Part shown: positions 22,017 to 30,178 of the stretch, piece after piece
Layout of the letters: each line of letters starts with the position of its first letter
Position numbering within the stretch: position 1 is the stretch's first letter
NCBI GenBank assembly: GCA_017308215.1
Contig: JAFKFQ010000237.1
Span: forward strand, 1 to 33,116
DNA from: a bacterium
GTDB lineage: Bacteria > Planctomycetota > Planctomycetia > Gemmatales > Gemmataceae
Direction of reading: 5' to 3'
Length of the DNA stretch: 33,116 nt
Notes under the pieces: generated by a model
What the model saw: only the letters and a program-made list of their open reading frames with translations
What the model was told of the DNA's origin: nothing
The model's database searches: none
Translations under genes and position numbers: made by a program

Positions 22017-23369
22017 TCACCGCGCCTCCGGCCCGACGGCGCGGACCAGCTTGTCCACCGTGGCAGTCACGCGCGCCTCCACGTCACCGGCCCAGCGGAG
22101 GGCCGGGCGGCCGTATTCGTACAGGTTCGGCCCGCCCTCGTACCCGCCCTCGTCCCAGACGCGGCGCGACGGGATGTACGCGACCATGTCGTCGGCATAC
22201 CCGCACACCCAGGTGTGGAGCGCGTAGTCCACCACCGTCTCGGCGCCCGTGCCGATCACGAGGGTGTCGCGGCCGAGGCGCCAGGCGTGGACCGGGTACG
22301 GGTACACGGTGGCTAACCGGTCCCCGGCGTCGAGCCGCCCCAACAACCGCTCCGCCCACCGCTTCTTGATCGCGTTCGGGTCGCGGGTCGCGGCCCGGAG
22401 GTCGTCGCGGGTGACGACCCGCTCGTAGGGCAGGTCCGCGTACTCGAACGCCGTGCGCAGCCCCGGCGCGACCGGGCGCAGCGGCCGCTTGAGCACGTCC
22501 TCGACGGCGGCGGCGAGCTGCTGCCCGTACTTCTCGCACAGCTCGACCGACCGCCTCGGGAGCGGGTTCTGGTCGCCCCCGCAGGTGTTGACGAACATCG
22601 CCGCGGCGCCGGGGTGGTCCTTTTCCAGCGCGAGCTGCGCGAACCCGGGGTAGTCGCCGCACCACTTGGTGAAGTTGAGCGTCGTCGGGTGGCAGGCGTA
22701 ACCGAACACGACCGCCGCGAGCTTGCCGTCGGCGCCGGTGACGGCGAGCACCGGGACGGCGTGGTCGACCGGCCCCTTCGGCGACTCGCCCCGCGCCAGC
22801 AACGCGGGTACGTCGGCCTCGCGGTTGTTGCGGCGGTTCACGGCGAACGTGGCGGTGCCGCGGCCGGTCGCGAGCGCCGCCGGGGCGAGGTTCTTCAGCG
22901 CCTCGCCGACCATCCCCACCAGCCGCGCCTCCGTCTTCGCCGTGTACTCCTCGACGAGCCGTTCCTGCCCCGCCTCGACGGGGTAGTAGTCGACGAGGTC
23001 GCTGCCGAGGCGCGGCCCGCAGTGGTTGTGCGAGAACGTGACCATCACCTGCCGGCGGTCGAGGTGGTACGTCTCCCGGAGCCGGGCGAACACGCGGTCG
23101 GTCATCTCCTTCGGCACGCCCTGGAAGTCGCTGGTGACGAGGACCGCGCGGTTGCCCGCCGGGTCTTCGAGCGCGAGCGCCTTCATCCACAGGTCGTGGA
23201 GCTTGCCGTCCGGCGGGCGCTTGGTCCCGTAGCCGGCGAGCCAGACGTCCGTCTCGGGGGTGACGACGGCGCGGGCGACGCCGGCCTTCCACCCGCCGCC
23301 CTGCCCGCGGACGGGGCCGGCGGCGCCGAGGGCGACGGCGAGACACAGCAGCGGGAACGCACGGGCCAC
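22017..23369 (-). CDS. Secreted neutral/alkaline ceramidase-like hydrolase (short form)
   Basis: A signal peptide (MARAFPLLCLAVALGAAGPV, cleavage near VRG-Q) precedes a 430-residue domain of the neutral ceramidase N-terminal type. Marks: GVARAVVTPETDVWLAGYG, VLVTSDFQGVPKEM, the zinc motif FSHNHCGPRLGSD, a later Cys-His (YACHPTTLNFTKWCGDYPG) and FVNTCGGDQNPLPRR. The 450-residue length is far below full ceramidases (~650-700), and the C-terminal immunoglobulin-like domain is missing; this short form is common in planctomycetes and its substrate is unknown. The GTG at 23369 has GAGGAA upstream and starts the signal peptide; an in-frame ATG at 23471 would cross a large inverted repeat. The stop overlaps an ATG at 22020 (ATGA), but no believable gene follows from it. 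Confidence 0.87.
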   Translation of the reverse strand: MARAFPLLCLAVALGAAGPVRGQGGGWKAGVARAVVTPETDVWLAGYGTKRPPDGKLHDLWMKALALEDPAGNRAVLVTSDFQGVPKEMTDRVFARLRETYHLDRRQVMVTFSHNHCGPRLGSDLVDYYPVEAGQERLVEEYTAKTEARLVGMVGEALKNLAPAALATGRGTATFAVNRRNNREADVPALLARGESPKGPVDHAVPVLAVTGADGKLAAVVFGYACHPTTLNFTKWCGDYPGFAQLALEKDHPGAAAMFVNTCGGDQNPLPRRSVELCEKYGQQLAAAVEDVLKRPLRPVAPGLRTAFEYADLPYERVVTRDDLRAATRDPNAIKKRWAERLLGRLDAGDRLATVYPYPVHAWRLGRDTLVIGTGAETVVDYALHTWVCGYADDMVAYIPSRRVWDEGGYEGGPNLYEYGRPALRWAGDVEARVTATVDKLVRAVGPEAR

Positions 23370-23414
23370 GCTCGGTTCCTCGGGCGGGGGTGGTGGCGCC
23401 GACTGTACCCGATC

Positions 23415-23490
23415 CCGCGGGCGGGGGAAACGGTTTGCGGCCTGGCCGCCACGGCTCCGCGCCGGCCGCAAACCGTTTCCCCGCCCGCGG
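23415..23490. repeat. Large near-perfect inverted repeat (27/28-bp arms)
   Basis: The left arm 23415-23442 (CCGCGGGCGGGGGAAACGGT then TTGCGGCC) is the reverse complement of the right arm 23464-23490, apart from one extra base in a run. The spacer is 21 bp. It lies between the stop of the methyltransferase gene and the start of the ceramidase-like gene, both on the minus strand. It could act as terminator, attenuator, or be a small mobile palindrome. Confidence 0.75.
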
Positions 23491-23503
23491 TATCATGGTC
23501 GGC

Positions 23504-24250
23504 TCAGCCGGGCCGAACGGCAACCACCCGGAGGCGGCGGTAGTCGGCCACCCACCCGCCGTCCCGGTCCAGGTGCGGCCGGGCGCCGTCCTCGACCCGT
23601 GCCAGGAACTCGTCCCGCCGGTCCGCCGGCACCCGGCCGAGGACGGCGCCGCCGAACATCTCCACCCACCGCCGCAGCCCGTCCCGGCCGTCCAGCGGGG
23701 TCGGCCGGTCGAACAAGGCGGCGAACGTGACCTCCAGCCCGTACCGCTCCAGCAGGGCGGCGTACTCGCCGACGCTCGGGAAGTACCACGGTGGGTCCAC
23801 GACCCCGCCGCCGACCTGCTCGGCGGCGGCGCGCAGCGCGGTCAGGATCGCCCGGACGTTCCCCCGTCCGCCGAACTCGGCCACGAGCCGCCCGCCCGGC
23901 TTGAGCGCCCGGGCGATCCCGGCGGCAGCGAGGCCGGCGTCCGTCACCCAGTGCAGGGCGGCGTTCGAGAACACGGCGTCGAACCGGCCGTCGAACGTCA
24001 GGTGTCGGGCGTCCCCGACCTCGAACGCCAGGGCCGGGTACGCCCGCCGGGCTTCGGCGATCATCTCGGCCGAACTGTCGACTCCGAGGACGGTCGCCCC
24101 GGCCTCGGTGATCTGGGCCGCCAGGTGGCCGGTCCCGCATCCCAGGTCGAGGACGACTTCACCCGGCCGGGGGGCGAGCAGGTCGATCAGGGCGGCCCCG
24201 TGCCGCCACACGAAGGCGTGCCGGTCGTCGTACAGCCTCGGGTTCCACAT
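23504..24250 (-). CDS. Class I SAM-dependent methyltransferase (trans-aconitate methyltransferase-like)
   Basis: This 248-residue cytosolic enzyme carries motif I VVLDLGCGTGHLAAQI (D35-L-G-C-G-T-G), the acidic post-I loop GVDSSAEMI, GDARHLTFDGRFDAVFSNAA (motif II, ALHWV) and LKPGGRLVAEFGGRG (motif III). The start MWNPRLYDDRHAFVWRHG and the C-terminal half (PPWYFPSVGEYAALLERYGL, RRWVEMFGGAVLG) fit the Tam-like small-molecule methyltransferases; the acceptor is unknown. ATG 24250 is chosen because homologues start with this WNP-LYD sequence; the ribosome site is weak (GGAG 12 bp upstream). Upstream codons to 24520 are filler that runs through a transposase fragment in another frame. Confidence 0.9.
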   Translation of the reverse strand: MWNPRLYDDRHAFVWRHGAALIDLLAPRPGEVVLDLGCGTGHLAAQITEAGATVLGVDSSAEMIAEARRAYPALAFEVGDARHLTFDGRFDAVFSNAALHWVTDAGLAAAGIARALKPGGRLVAEFGGRGNVRAILTALRAAAEQVGGGVVDPPWYFPSVGEYAALLERYGLEVTFAALFDRPTPLDGRDGLRRWVEMFGGAVLGRVPADRRDEFLARVEDGARPHLDRDGGWVADYRRLRVVAVRPG

Positions 24251-24360
24251 GCGGCTGTTGTACTCCGGTGCCCCGGACGGGTGGGCGGGCGACTGCGGTC
24301 GTTCCGGGCACGATGGGCCGGGGCGGGAGGTCACCCGCGTGAAAGACGTGACGGCGCGGT

Positions 24361-24480
24361 TCAGGCGTAGTCGGCGGCGGCGAGGGTGGTGAGGAGGGCG
24401 TCGAACACATCCGAGGTGTCCCCGGTGAGGGACCGGAAGACGGCCGGGTGCTGGCCGAGGCGGTCGAGGCGTGCGATCAC
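24361..24480 (-). pseudogene. N-terminal fragment of a transposase (DDE_4-type)
   Basis: From 24480 down to the TGA at 24361 one frame reads IARLDRLGQHPAVFRSLTGD followed by TSDVFDALLTTLAAADYA. This matches the helix-turn-helix opening of DDE_4-type insertion-sequence transposases (LxRxPxVFRxLTGLxxxEFDALL). Only 39 codons remain and no catalytic domain follows, so it is a remnant. Confidence 0.5.
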
Positions 24481-24586
24481 CGGGGGAGGAGCTATGGCGG
24501 CGTATGACCGCCCCCACCACATGGCTGTTACGGCGAGACTCTAGGAAGATGTCCGGTGCCGCCCATCAGCCGCGCCGCCGGAGGCG

Positions 24587-24846
24587 ATGGTCGCGGACAA
24601 GGGGTACGGCAAGAAGGAACTGGTCGAGGTGATCGAGGCCCGCGGGGCGGAGGCTGGCACCCTGGCCCGGAAGAGCCGAAAGGAGCCGCGGGCGGCCGAC
24701 CCGCACGTGTACGGGAGCGGACCGTGGTCGAGCGGTTCTGGGCGAAGGCCAAGCAGTTCCGCCGGGGGGCCACCCGGTACGAGGCGAGGGCGGCCAACGT
24801 CCGGGCCTTCGCCCGGCGTGCCGCCCTCGTCGTGGTGATGGAGTAG
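24587..24846 (+). pseudogene. C-terminal fragment of an IS5-type transposase, frameshifted
   Basis: The first frame reads MVADKGYGKKELVEVIEARG to KSRKEPRAADPHVY; after about 24713 another frame reads RERTVVERFWAKAKQFRRGA and TRYEARAANVRAF, ending in TAG at 24844-24846. Joined, this is the familiar end of an IS5-group DDE transposase: ADKGY before the second catalytic block, then Y-x-x-R-N-x-VERFF-x-x-LKQFRR-x-ATRYEK. One missing base at about 24713 explains the shift. The N-terminal two thirds are absent and terminal inverted repeats are not recognisable. Confidence 0.7.
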
Positions 24847-24885
24847 CCCCGGCAACCCAGGTTGCCCACCCCGTGCCCGCACGGC

Positions 24886-25896
24886 CTAGAAATCTCCGAG
24901 CGATTCTCCTCCCGTGGAGGTGCCGAGTCCGCGCCAGGTGGTAATGTCCACACTGTTGCGGACGAAACGGACGGAGCCGTCTCCGAGGGCCACGTTCACA
25001 CCACCCGTGTGCTTGCTGAACGCGGACGCGAACGCGGTGGCTTGAGTCGCGTTGCCGACGCACGGCGCCTTGTAGTTGTTGTCGGCGTGCGCTTGTGGGC
25101 ACACGGCCGCGTCGTTGTCCGCATTGCCCCGGAGGGAATCCGCGACCGTCGTGTTCGGCGCGTTGAGTGAGCAGAACAGTGCCGCCCCCATATTCCCCAG
25201 GGTGATGTCGCCGGGGTTGCCGCCCCACCCGGTCACCGTGGTCGACAGACGTTCGCTCAGCATCATGGTGTTGCTGGTGCCGTCGGTGATGGTGGTCAGC
25301 GTGTACTTCGCGGCGTTCGTTGGCGTCGAGCCGGCGGTGACGGTGAAGACGCCGGGACCGAACGGCGTGGCGGAGTTGAGTTGGGTGCCGTACATACTCC
25401 CCGCACCGACGCACCCGGCGTAGTTCCCGCGCGCCCGGGCCCACCCGCCCCCGGACTCGCCGACGGGGGCGTAGGCGTCGCTCGGGCACATCCAGGTGGA
25501 CACCACCGCCTCCAGCGCGGCTTGCGTAGCGGCCGGCGCGTTCGTCTGATCGCTGGCACCCGTGTTGTCCGCGAGTCCCGGGTAGCCCTGGAACTTGGCC
25601 GTCTGCTCGATGTACGGGAGTGTGTAGAGTGACCAGGTGAAAGAGTTGTAGTTGTTGCCGTACTTGCGGGCCGGCGGGAGCTTATTGTTGGCGTCGTGGT
25701 ACCCGTGGATACCCAGCGCCAGCTGCTTGAGGTTGTTCGTGCACTTGCTGCGGGCGGCGGCCTCACGGACCTTCTGGACGGCGGGGAGGAGTAGGCCGAT
25801 GAGGATGGCGATGATGGCGATCACCACCAGCAGTTCGATCAGTGTGAACGCCGGCACACGTCTTCCGGTATGCCGTCTGGGGGAGACTTTCGGCAC
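24886..25896 (-). CDS. DUF1559 prepilin-like protein (planctomycete pseudopilin type)
   Basis: The 336-residue protein begins with a type IV prepilin leader and methylation site: a basic start, then FTLIELLVVIAIIAILIGLL and PAVQKVREAAARSKCTNNLK, so a prepilin peptidase should cut before Phe and leave an N-terminal helix. The body is the DUF1559 (SBP_bac_10) domain, with QLALGIHGYHDANNKLPPA, FTWSLYTLPYIEQ, TWMCPSDAY, ITDGTSNTMMLSE and near the C-terminus the H-x9-DG signature (KHTGGVNVALGDGSVRF). These proteins are expanded in planctomycetes and lie at the cell surface or periplasm; their exact role is unknown. GTG 25896 has GAGGA 7-8 bp upstream; the in-frame ATG at 25950 would add 18 residues. 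It diverges from the lipoprotein-CRTAC1-TPR operon. Confidence 0.95.
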   Translation of the reverse strand: MPKVSPRRHTGRRVPAFTLIELLVVIAIIAILIGLLLPAVQKVREAAARSKCTNNLKQLALGIHGYHDANNKLPPARKYGNNYNSFTWSLYTLPYIEQTAKFQGYPGLADNTGASDQTNAPAATQAALEAVVSTWMCPSDAYAPVGESGGGWARARGNYAGCVGAGSMYGTQLNSATPFGPGVFTVTAGSTPTNAAKYTLTTITDGTSNTMMLSERLSTTVTGWGGNPGDITLGNMGAALFCSLNAPNTTVADSLRGNADNDAAVCPQAHADNNYKAPCVGNATQATAFASAFSKHTGGVNVALGDGSVRFVRNSVDITTWRGLGTSTGGESLGDF

Positions 25897-26098
25897 GGGA
25901 TCGTCCTCATGAAATTGAGAATGTAATGACAATCGCTCGCGTGATGGCATGGGCGGTCCTACAGGCCGGAGATTCGCCAGCCGATCGGTCGGCTCGCTCC
26001 GCCGGTATTTGCCCCCGACACAACTTTTCGGATATACCCCCTGAAAGGATTTGTTAAGGTGGTTTAGGAAATCGTACCCACCTCTTCCGGGAGTTGCA
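25897..26098. promoter_or_regulatory. Divergent promoter region of the DUF1559 and lipoprotein genes
   Basis: This 200-bp gap is markedly richer in A+T than its surroundings and must hold starts for both directions. On the plus strand TTGTTA (26051-26056) and TACCCA (26075-26080) are an 18-bp-spaced but poor sigma-70-like pair. GGGAG near 26090 is the ribosome site of the lipoprotein gene. Confidence 0.35.
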
Positions 26099-26533
26099 AT
26101 GCGCTTCTCGTTTTCCTCTTCGGTCGGGCTTCTCGCGCTGGTCCTGGTCGCGTTCGGCGCGGGGTGCGGTGGCGGCAAGGGCGTTACGGTGAGCGGGACG
26201 GTGACGTACAACGGCCAGCCCGTCGAGAAGGGGTACGTCAACCTCTTCCCCGAGGACGGCAAGTCCCCGGCCACCGGCGGCGAGGTGTCGGGCGGTCGGT
26301 TCACCGTCTCGAACGTGACGGCCGGCAAGAACAAGGTCGTGGTGTCCTCGCAGCCGTCGGGCGCCGCGCCCGACTCGATGGGGGATACGAAGAAGCCGAG
26401 CACCGTCGCGACGACCGGCCTCGTGCAGGCGAATGACGAGGGGAATAGTCAGGTCCACGACATCCAGTCCGGCACGGAATTGAAGCTCGAGTTGCGGACG
26501 TATTCCAGCAGCGCCCCGCCCGCGAAGAAGTGA
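26099..26533 (+). CDS. Small lipoprotein with carboxypeptidase-regulatory-like fold
   Basis: The 144-residue product starts with a lipoprotein signal (MRFSFSSSVGLLALVLVAFG then AGC), so Cys is lipidated and the protein is exported and membrane-anchored. The rest is a single beta-sandwich of the transthyretin/carboxypeptidase-regulatory type: VTVSGTVTYNGQPVEKGYVN, LFPEDGKSPATGGEVSGGRF and TVSNVTAGKNKVVVSSQ. Such small lipoproteins are very common in planctomycetes, often beside DUF1559 genes; function unknown, probably binding or structural. GGGAG precedes the ATG. The CRTAC1 gene follows after 31 bp, so it heads that operon. Confidence 0.9.
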   Translation: MRFSFSSSVGLLALVLVAFGAGCGGGKGVTVSGTVTYNGQPVEKGYVNLFPEDGKSPATGGEVSGGRFTVSNVTAGKNKVVVSSQPSGAAPDSMGDTKKPSTVATTGLVQANDEGNSQVHDIQSGTELKLELRTYSSSAPPAKK

Positions 26534-26564
26534 CCCGGCGCGGGTTGTCCGGGGGAGTTGCCCG

Positions 26565-28358
26565 ATGCGTCAACGGTTGACCCGAGCCCTGCTTCCCTCC
26601 GTGGGGCTCGGACTGGTTGCCGGGCTCTGGGTTCTTTGGCGCCAGCCCGGGGCCTCTGACAACTCACTACCGGCTCCTCTGCCGGCCACTGAGCAATCGG
26701 TCCCCTTCACACTCGAAGACGTCGCCGCTGCGGCCCGGATCGACTTCCGGCACGAGGACGGGGCCACCCCGAACTATTACGTCCCCGAGATCATGGGCAG
26801 CGGGGTCGGCTGGCTCGACTACGACCGCGACGGCCGGCCGGATCTGTTCCTCGTGCAAGGCGGGCGGTTCCCGCCCGACCCGGCCGCCCCGGCCGGGCCG
26901 ACCAGCCGCCTCTACCGCAACCGCGGCGACGGCACCTTCACCGACGTCACCGCCGACGTCGGCATCCGAACGCCCGGGTACGGACAGGGCGTGGCCGTCG
27001 GGGACGTGGACAACGACGGCTACCCGGACCTGTTCGTCACCCACTGCCACGGGGGGCGGCTGTACCACAACGAGCCCGGTCCGACCGGCCGGCGGTTCCG
27101 GGACGTGACGGAGGCCGCCGGGCTCGCCCTCGACGGCTGGTGTACCAGTTGCGCGTTCGGCGACCTGCACGGCAACGGCCACCTCGACCTGTTCGTCTGC
27201 CGTTACCTGCCCCTGGACCTGGCCAACTACCCGGTCTGCACGGAGGAGGGGCCAGGGGGGCCGGTCCGAACGGCGTGCGGACCCGAGAAGTTCCCCGGCA
27301 CCCGCAGTTACCTGTTCCGCAACAACGGGGACGGGACGTTCACCGACGTCACCGGGCCCGCCGGGGTCGAGGCGGGCGGGAAGGGGCTCGGAGTCGTGAT
27401 CCTGGACCTGAACGGCGACGGTCGCGCGGACGTCTTCGTCGGGAACGACGAGGTGCCGAATCACCACTACCGGAACCTCGGCGGGGGGCGGTTTCAATCG
27501 GTCGGGATCCGGTCGGGCACGGCCCTCAACCAGAACGGCCGGTCGATGGGGAGCATGGGGATCGAGGCCGGCGATCTGTTCGGGGAGGGCCGGCCGGACT
27601 TGTTCGTGACGACCTACGTCCACGAGGGGACGGTCTTGTTCCAGAACCGCGGCGGCGGAGCGTTCCTGGACGTCAGCCGGGGGGCCGGGATGTTCGCCGC
27701 GAGCTGGGGCAAGGTCGGGTGGGGGACGGCGCTGCTCGACGCGGACGGGGACGGCCGGCTCGACCTGTTCGTGGCCAACGGCCACACCCGCCGGAACGCG
27801 GCCGAGATGCGGGTGGCCGAGGACGGCCGGCCGCAGGAGTACGCGCAGCCGCCGCAGTTGTTCCTCGGCGACGGCCGGGGGGGCTTCCGCGACGTGTCAG
27901 CCGGGGCCGGCGAATACTTCCGGGGGCGGCACGTCGGCCGGGGCGCGGCCCTGGCCGACTGGGACAACGACGGCGAGCCCGACCTGGCGGTCACCCACGT
28001 CGGCGGCCCACCCGCACTGCTGCGGACGACCCGCCGCCTGCCCCACCACTGGGTCCGGTTGCAGCTCGAAGGCGCCCGCAACCGCGACCCCGTCGGGGCG
28101 AACCGGGACGCGGTCGGCGCGGTCGTTACCGTCCGGGCCGGCGGCCGTTCCCTGGTCCGCCACGTGAAGGGCGGTGGGAGCTACTACTCCGCCCACGACC
28201 TCCGGCTCCTGGTCGGGCTGGGGGACGCGGCGACCGTGGACGAGGTGGAAGTCCGCTGGCCGAACGCCGCCGGAACGGTTCAGCGGTTCGGCCCGCTTGC
28301 CGTCGACCGCGGCTACCGACTGCTCGAAGGCGTCGCCGCGCCCCAGCCCGCCCGATAA
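26565..28358 (+). CDS. CRTAC1-family protein 1 (FG-GAP/VCBS repeats plus ASPIC/UnbV)
   Basis: This 597-residue exported protein has an N-terminal membrane anchor or signal (LLPSVGLGLVAGLWVLW), then a beta-propeller of FG-GAP/VCBS repeats with calcium loops DxDxDG: DYDRDGRPD (85-93), DVDNDGYPD, DLNGDGRAD, DADGDGRLD and DWDNDGEPD. The C-terminal ASPIC/UnbV domain (~510-590) has HHWVRLQLEGARN, DAVGAVVTVRAGG, VKGGGSYYSAHDLRLLVGLG and VEVRWPN. These proteins are thought to bind ligands at the cell surface; no enzyme activity is established. GGGGGAG lies 7 bp upstream of ATG 26565. The second CRTAC1 gene starts 20 bp downstream and is a clear paralogue, pointing to tandem duplication. Confidence 0.95.
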   Translation: MRQRLTRALLPSVGLGLVAGLWVLWRQPGASDNSLPAPLPATEQSVPFTLEDVAAAARIDFRHEDGATPNYYVPEIMGSGVGWLDYDRDGRPDLFLVQGGRFPPDPAAPAGPTSRLYRNRGDGTFTDVTADVGIRTPGYGQGVAVGDVDNDGYPDLFVTHCHGGRLYHNEPGPTGRRFRDVTEAAGLALDGWCTSCAFGDLHGNGHLDLFVCRYLPLDLANYPVCTEEGPGGPVRTACGPEKFPGTRSYLFRNNGDGTFTDVTGPAGVEAGGKGLGVVILDLNGDGRADVFVGNDEVPNHHYRNLGGGRFQSVGIRSGTALNQNGRSMGSMGIEAGDLFGEGRPDLFVTTYVHEGTVLFQNRGGGAFLDVSRGAGMFAASWGKVGWGTALLDADGDGRLDLFVANGHTRRNAAEMRVAEDGRPQEYAQPPQLFLGDGRGGFRDVSAGAGEYFRGRHVGRGAALADWDNDGEPDLAVTHVGGPPALLRTTRRLPHHWVRLQLEGARNRDPVGANRDAVGAVVTVRAGGRSLVRHVKGGGSYYSAHDLRLLVGLGDAATVDEVEVRWPNAAGTVQRFGPLAVDRGYRLLEGVAAPQPAR

Positions 28359-28378
28359 CCGGCCCGAGGCACTCTCCC

Positions 28379-30178
28379 GTGCGCTACCTCCTCGCCGCCG
28401 CCGTCCTCGTCGCCGCCGGCGTGGCCGCCATTTGGGCGTTCCGCCCTCCCGCGCCGGGCGTCCCCGCCGCCCCGCCCCCGGAGACGTCTTCGCCCGCCCC
28501 GGCGGACGACCCGCCCCCGACCCTGCCGCCGGGCGTGCGCCTCCACTTCGCCGACGCGACCGAGACCGCCGGCATCCGCTTCCGGCACGTCGACGGTCGG
28601 ACCGAGATGGAGTACCTGATGGACTCCACCGGCCCGGGCGCCGCGTGGCTCGACTACGACCAGGACGGGCTCCTCGACCTGTTCCTCGTCCAGGGCTACC
28701 CGGTCGTGCCGCCGTACCCGGCCGAGCACCCCGGGTCGCTGCTGTACCGGAATCTCGGTGGCGGGCGGTTCGCCGACGTCACCGCGGCGGCCGGGGTCGG
28801 GCACGTCGGCTGCGGGCAGGGGGCGACGGCGGGGGACGTGGACAACGACGGGTTCCCGGACCTGTTCGTCACCTGCTACGGCAAACCCAACGTCCTCTAC
28901 CGGAACGTCCCGGACGGGGGCGGCGGGCGGAAGTTCGTCGACGCGACCGCGGCCGCCGGGCTGGCCGACCACCCGGACTGGAAGGACCGGCCGAACTGGA
29001 GCACCAGCGCCGCCTTCCTCGACTACGACAACGACGGCCGGCTCGACCTGTTCGTGTGCAGCTACGTGAAGGTGGACCTGGCCCACTACCCCGAGTGCGT
29101 GCAGGCCTCGACCCGCCGGCGGGCCGCGTGCCCGCCCCAGCGGTTCGAGGGGACGAAGTGCGTTCTGTACCGGAACGCCGGCGACTTCAAGTTCGCCGTC
29201 ACGACCCCGGAGGCCGGGGTCGACCAGCCGAACGCCAAGGGGCTGGGGGTGGTCGCCCTGGACCTCGACGACGACGGGCTGGTCGACCTCTTCGTGGCGA
29301 ACGACGGCGTCCCGAACTTCCTGTTCCGGAACCTCGGCGGCGGGCGGTTCGAGCGCCGGGGGCCGTCGAGCGGGTGCGCGGTGAACGCCCACGGGAACCC
29401 GCAGGCGTACATGGGGGTGGCGGTGGGCGACTTCGACGGGGACGGCCGGCCGGACCTGTTCTCTACCGCGTTCGCCCGCGAGACGAACAGCCTGTTCCGT
29501 AACCTCGGCGGGTGCCGGTTCATCGACGCCACCGCCGGGTCCGGGCTCGGGCCGCCGAGCTGGCCGTGGCTGGGGTTCGGCACCCTCGCCCTGGACGCGG
29601 ACCGCGACGGCTCGCTCGACCTGGTGGTGGCGAACGGGCACGTCATGGCGCACATCGACGCGGACGGCGACCCGCTCAACACCTTCCGCCAGCCCCCGCA
29701 CCTGTACCTCAACGACGGCAAGGGGCGGTTCGCCGAGGTCGGCCGGGTCGCGGGGCCGGCGTTCCAGAAGCGGTACGTCGGGCGGGGCTTGGCTTCCGCC
29801 GACTACGACAACGACGGCCGGACCGATCTCTACCTCGCCGACAGCGGCGGCCCGGCCGCCCTCCTCCACAACGAGTCGGAGACGCCACACAACTGGGTGC
29901 GGCTCGGGCTGCGCGGGACGGTGAGTAACCGCGACGCGGTCGGGGCAAAGGTGACCATCAAGGCCGGCGGCCGGGTGACGGTCCGCCACTGCGAGGGCGG
30001 CGGGAGTTACCTGTCGGCCCACGACCCGCGGCTGCTCGTCGGGCTCGGCGGTGCGGCGCGGGTGGACCAGGTCGAAGTCCGCTGGCCGTCCGGCCGGGTC
30101 GAGCGGTTCGGCCCGCTGGAGGCGAACCGCGGGTACCGCCTGACAGAAGGGGCGTCGGCCGTCGAGCCGGCTCCGTGA
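28379..30178 (+). CDS. CRTAC1-family protein 2 (tandem paralogue)
   Basis: This 599-residue exported protein has an N-terminal helix (MRYLLAAAVLVAAGVAAIWA), a Pro-rich linker to ~55, then the same propeller as its upstream paralogue: IRFRHVDGRTEMEYLMDSTG, calcium loops DYDQDGLLD (92-100), DVDNDGFPD, DYDNDGRLD, DLDDDGLVD, DFDGDGRPD, DADRDGSLD and DYDNDGRTD. The C-terminal ASPIC/UnbV domain (~515-590) has NRDAVGAKVTIKAGGRVTVR, CEGGGSYLSAHDPRLLVGLG and VEVRWPSG. The first CRTAC1 protein has the same motifs in the same order. The frame is open far upstream, but the GTG at 28379 begins the signal anchor. Its stop overlaps the GTG of the first TPR gene (GTGA). Confidence 0.95.
   Translation: MRYLLAAAVLVAAGVAAIWAFRPPAPGVPAAPPPETSSPAPADDPPPTLPPGVRLHFADATETAGIRFRHVDGRTEMEYLMDSTGPGAAWLDYDQDGLLDLFLVQGYPVVPPYPAEHPGSLLYRNLGGGRFADVTAAAGVGHVGCGQGATAGDVDNDGFPDLFVTCYGKPNVLYRNVPDGGGGRKFVDATAAAGLADHPDWKDRPNWSTSAAFLDYDNDGRLDLFVCSYVKVDLAHYPECVQASTRRRAACPPQRFEGTKCVLYRNAGDFKFAVTTPEAGVDQPNAKGLGVVALDLDDDGLVDLFVANDGVPNFLFRNLGGGRFERRGPSSGCAVNAHGNPQAYMGVAVGDFDGDGRPDLFSTAFARETNSLFRNLGGCRFIDATAGSGLGPPSWPWLGFGTLALDADRDGSLDLVVANGHVMAHIDADGDPLNTFRQPPHLYLNDGKGRFAEVGRVAGPAFQKRYVGRGLASADYDNDGRTDLYLADSGGPAALLHNESETPHNWVRLGLRGTVSNRDAVGAKVTIKAGGRVTVRHCEGGGSYLSAHDPRLLVGLGGAARVDQVEVRWPSGRVERFGPLEANRGYRLTEGASAVEPAP

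Noticed and set aside
27140..28378. Upstream extension of the second CRTAC1 gene
   Set aside because: It lies out of frame within the first CRTAC1 gene and is Arg/Pro-rich; the signal anchor begins at 28379.
28313..30022. 569-codon minus-strand open frame opposite the second CRTAC1 gene
   Set aside because: A shadow frame: regular Asp-rich repeats on the plus strand create Val/Arg-rich repeats on the minus strand.
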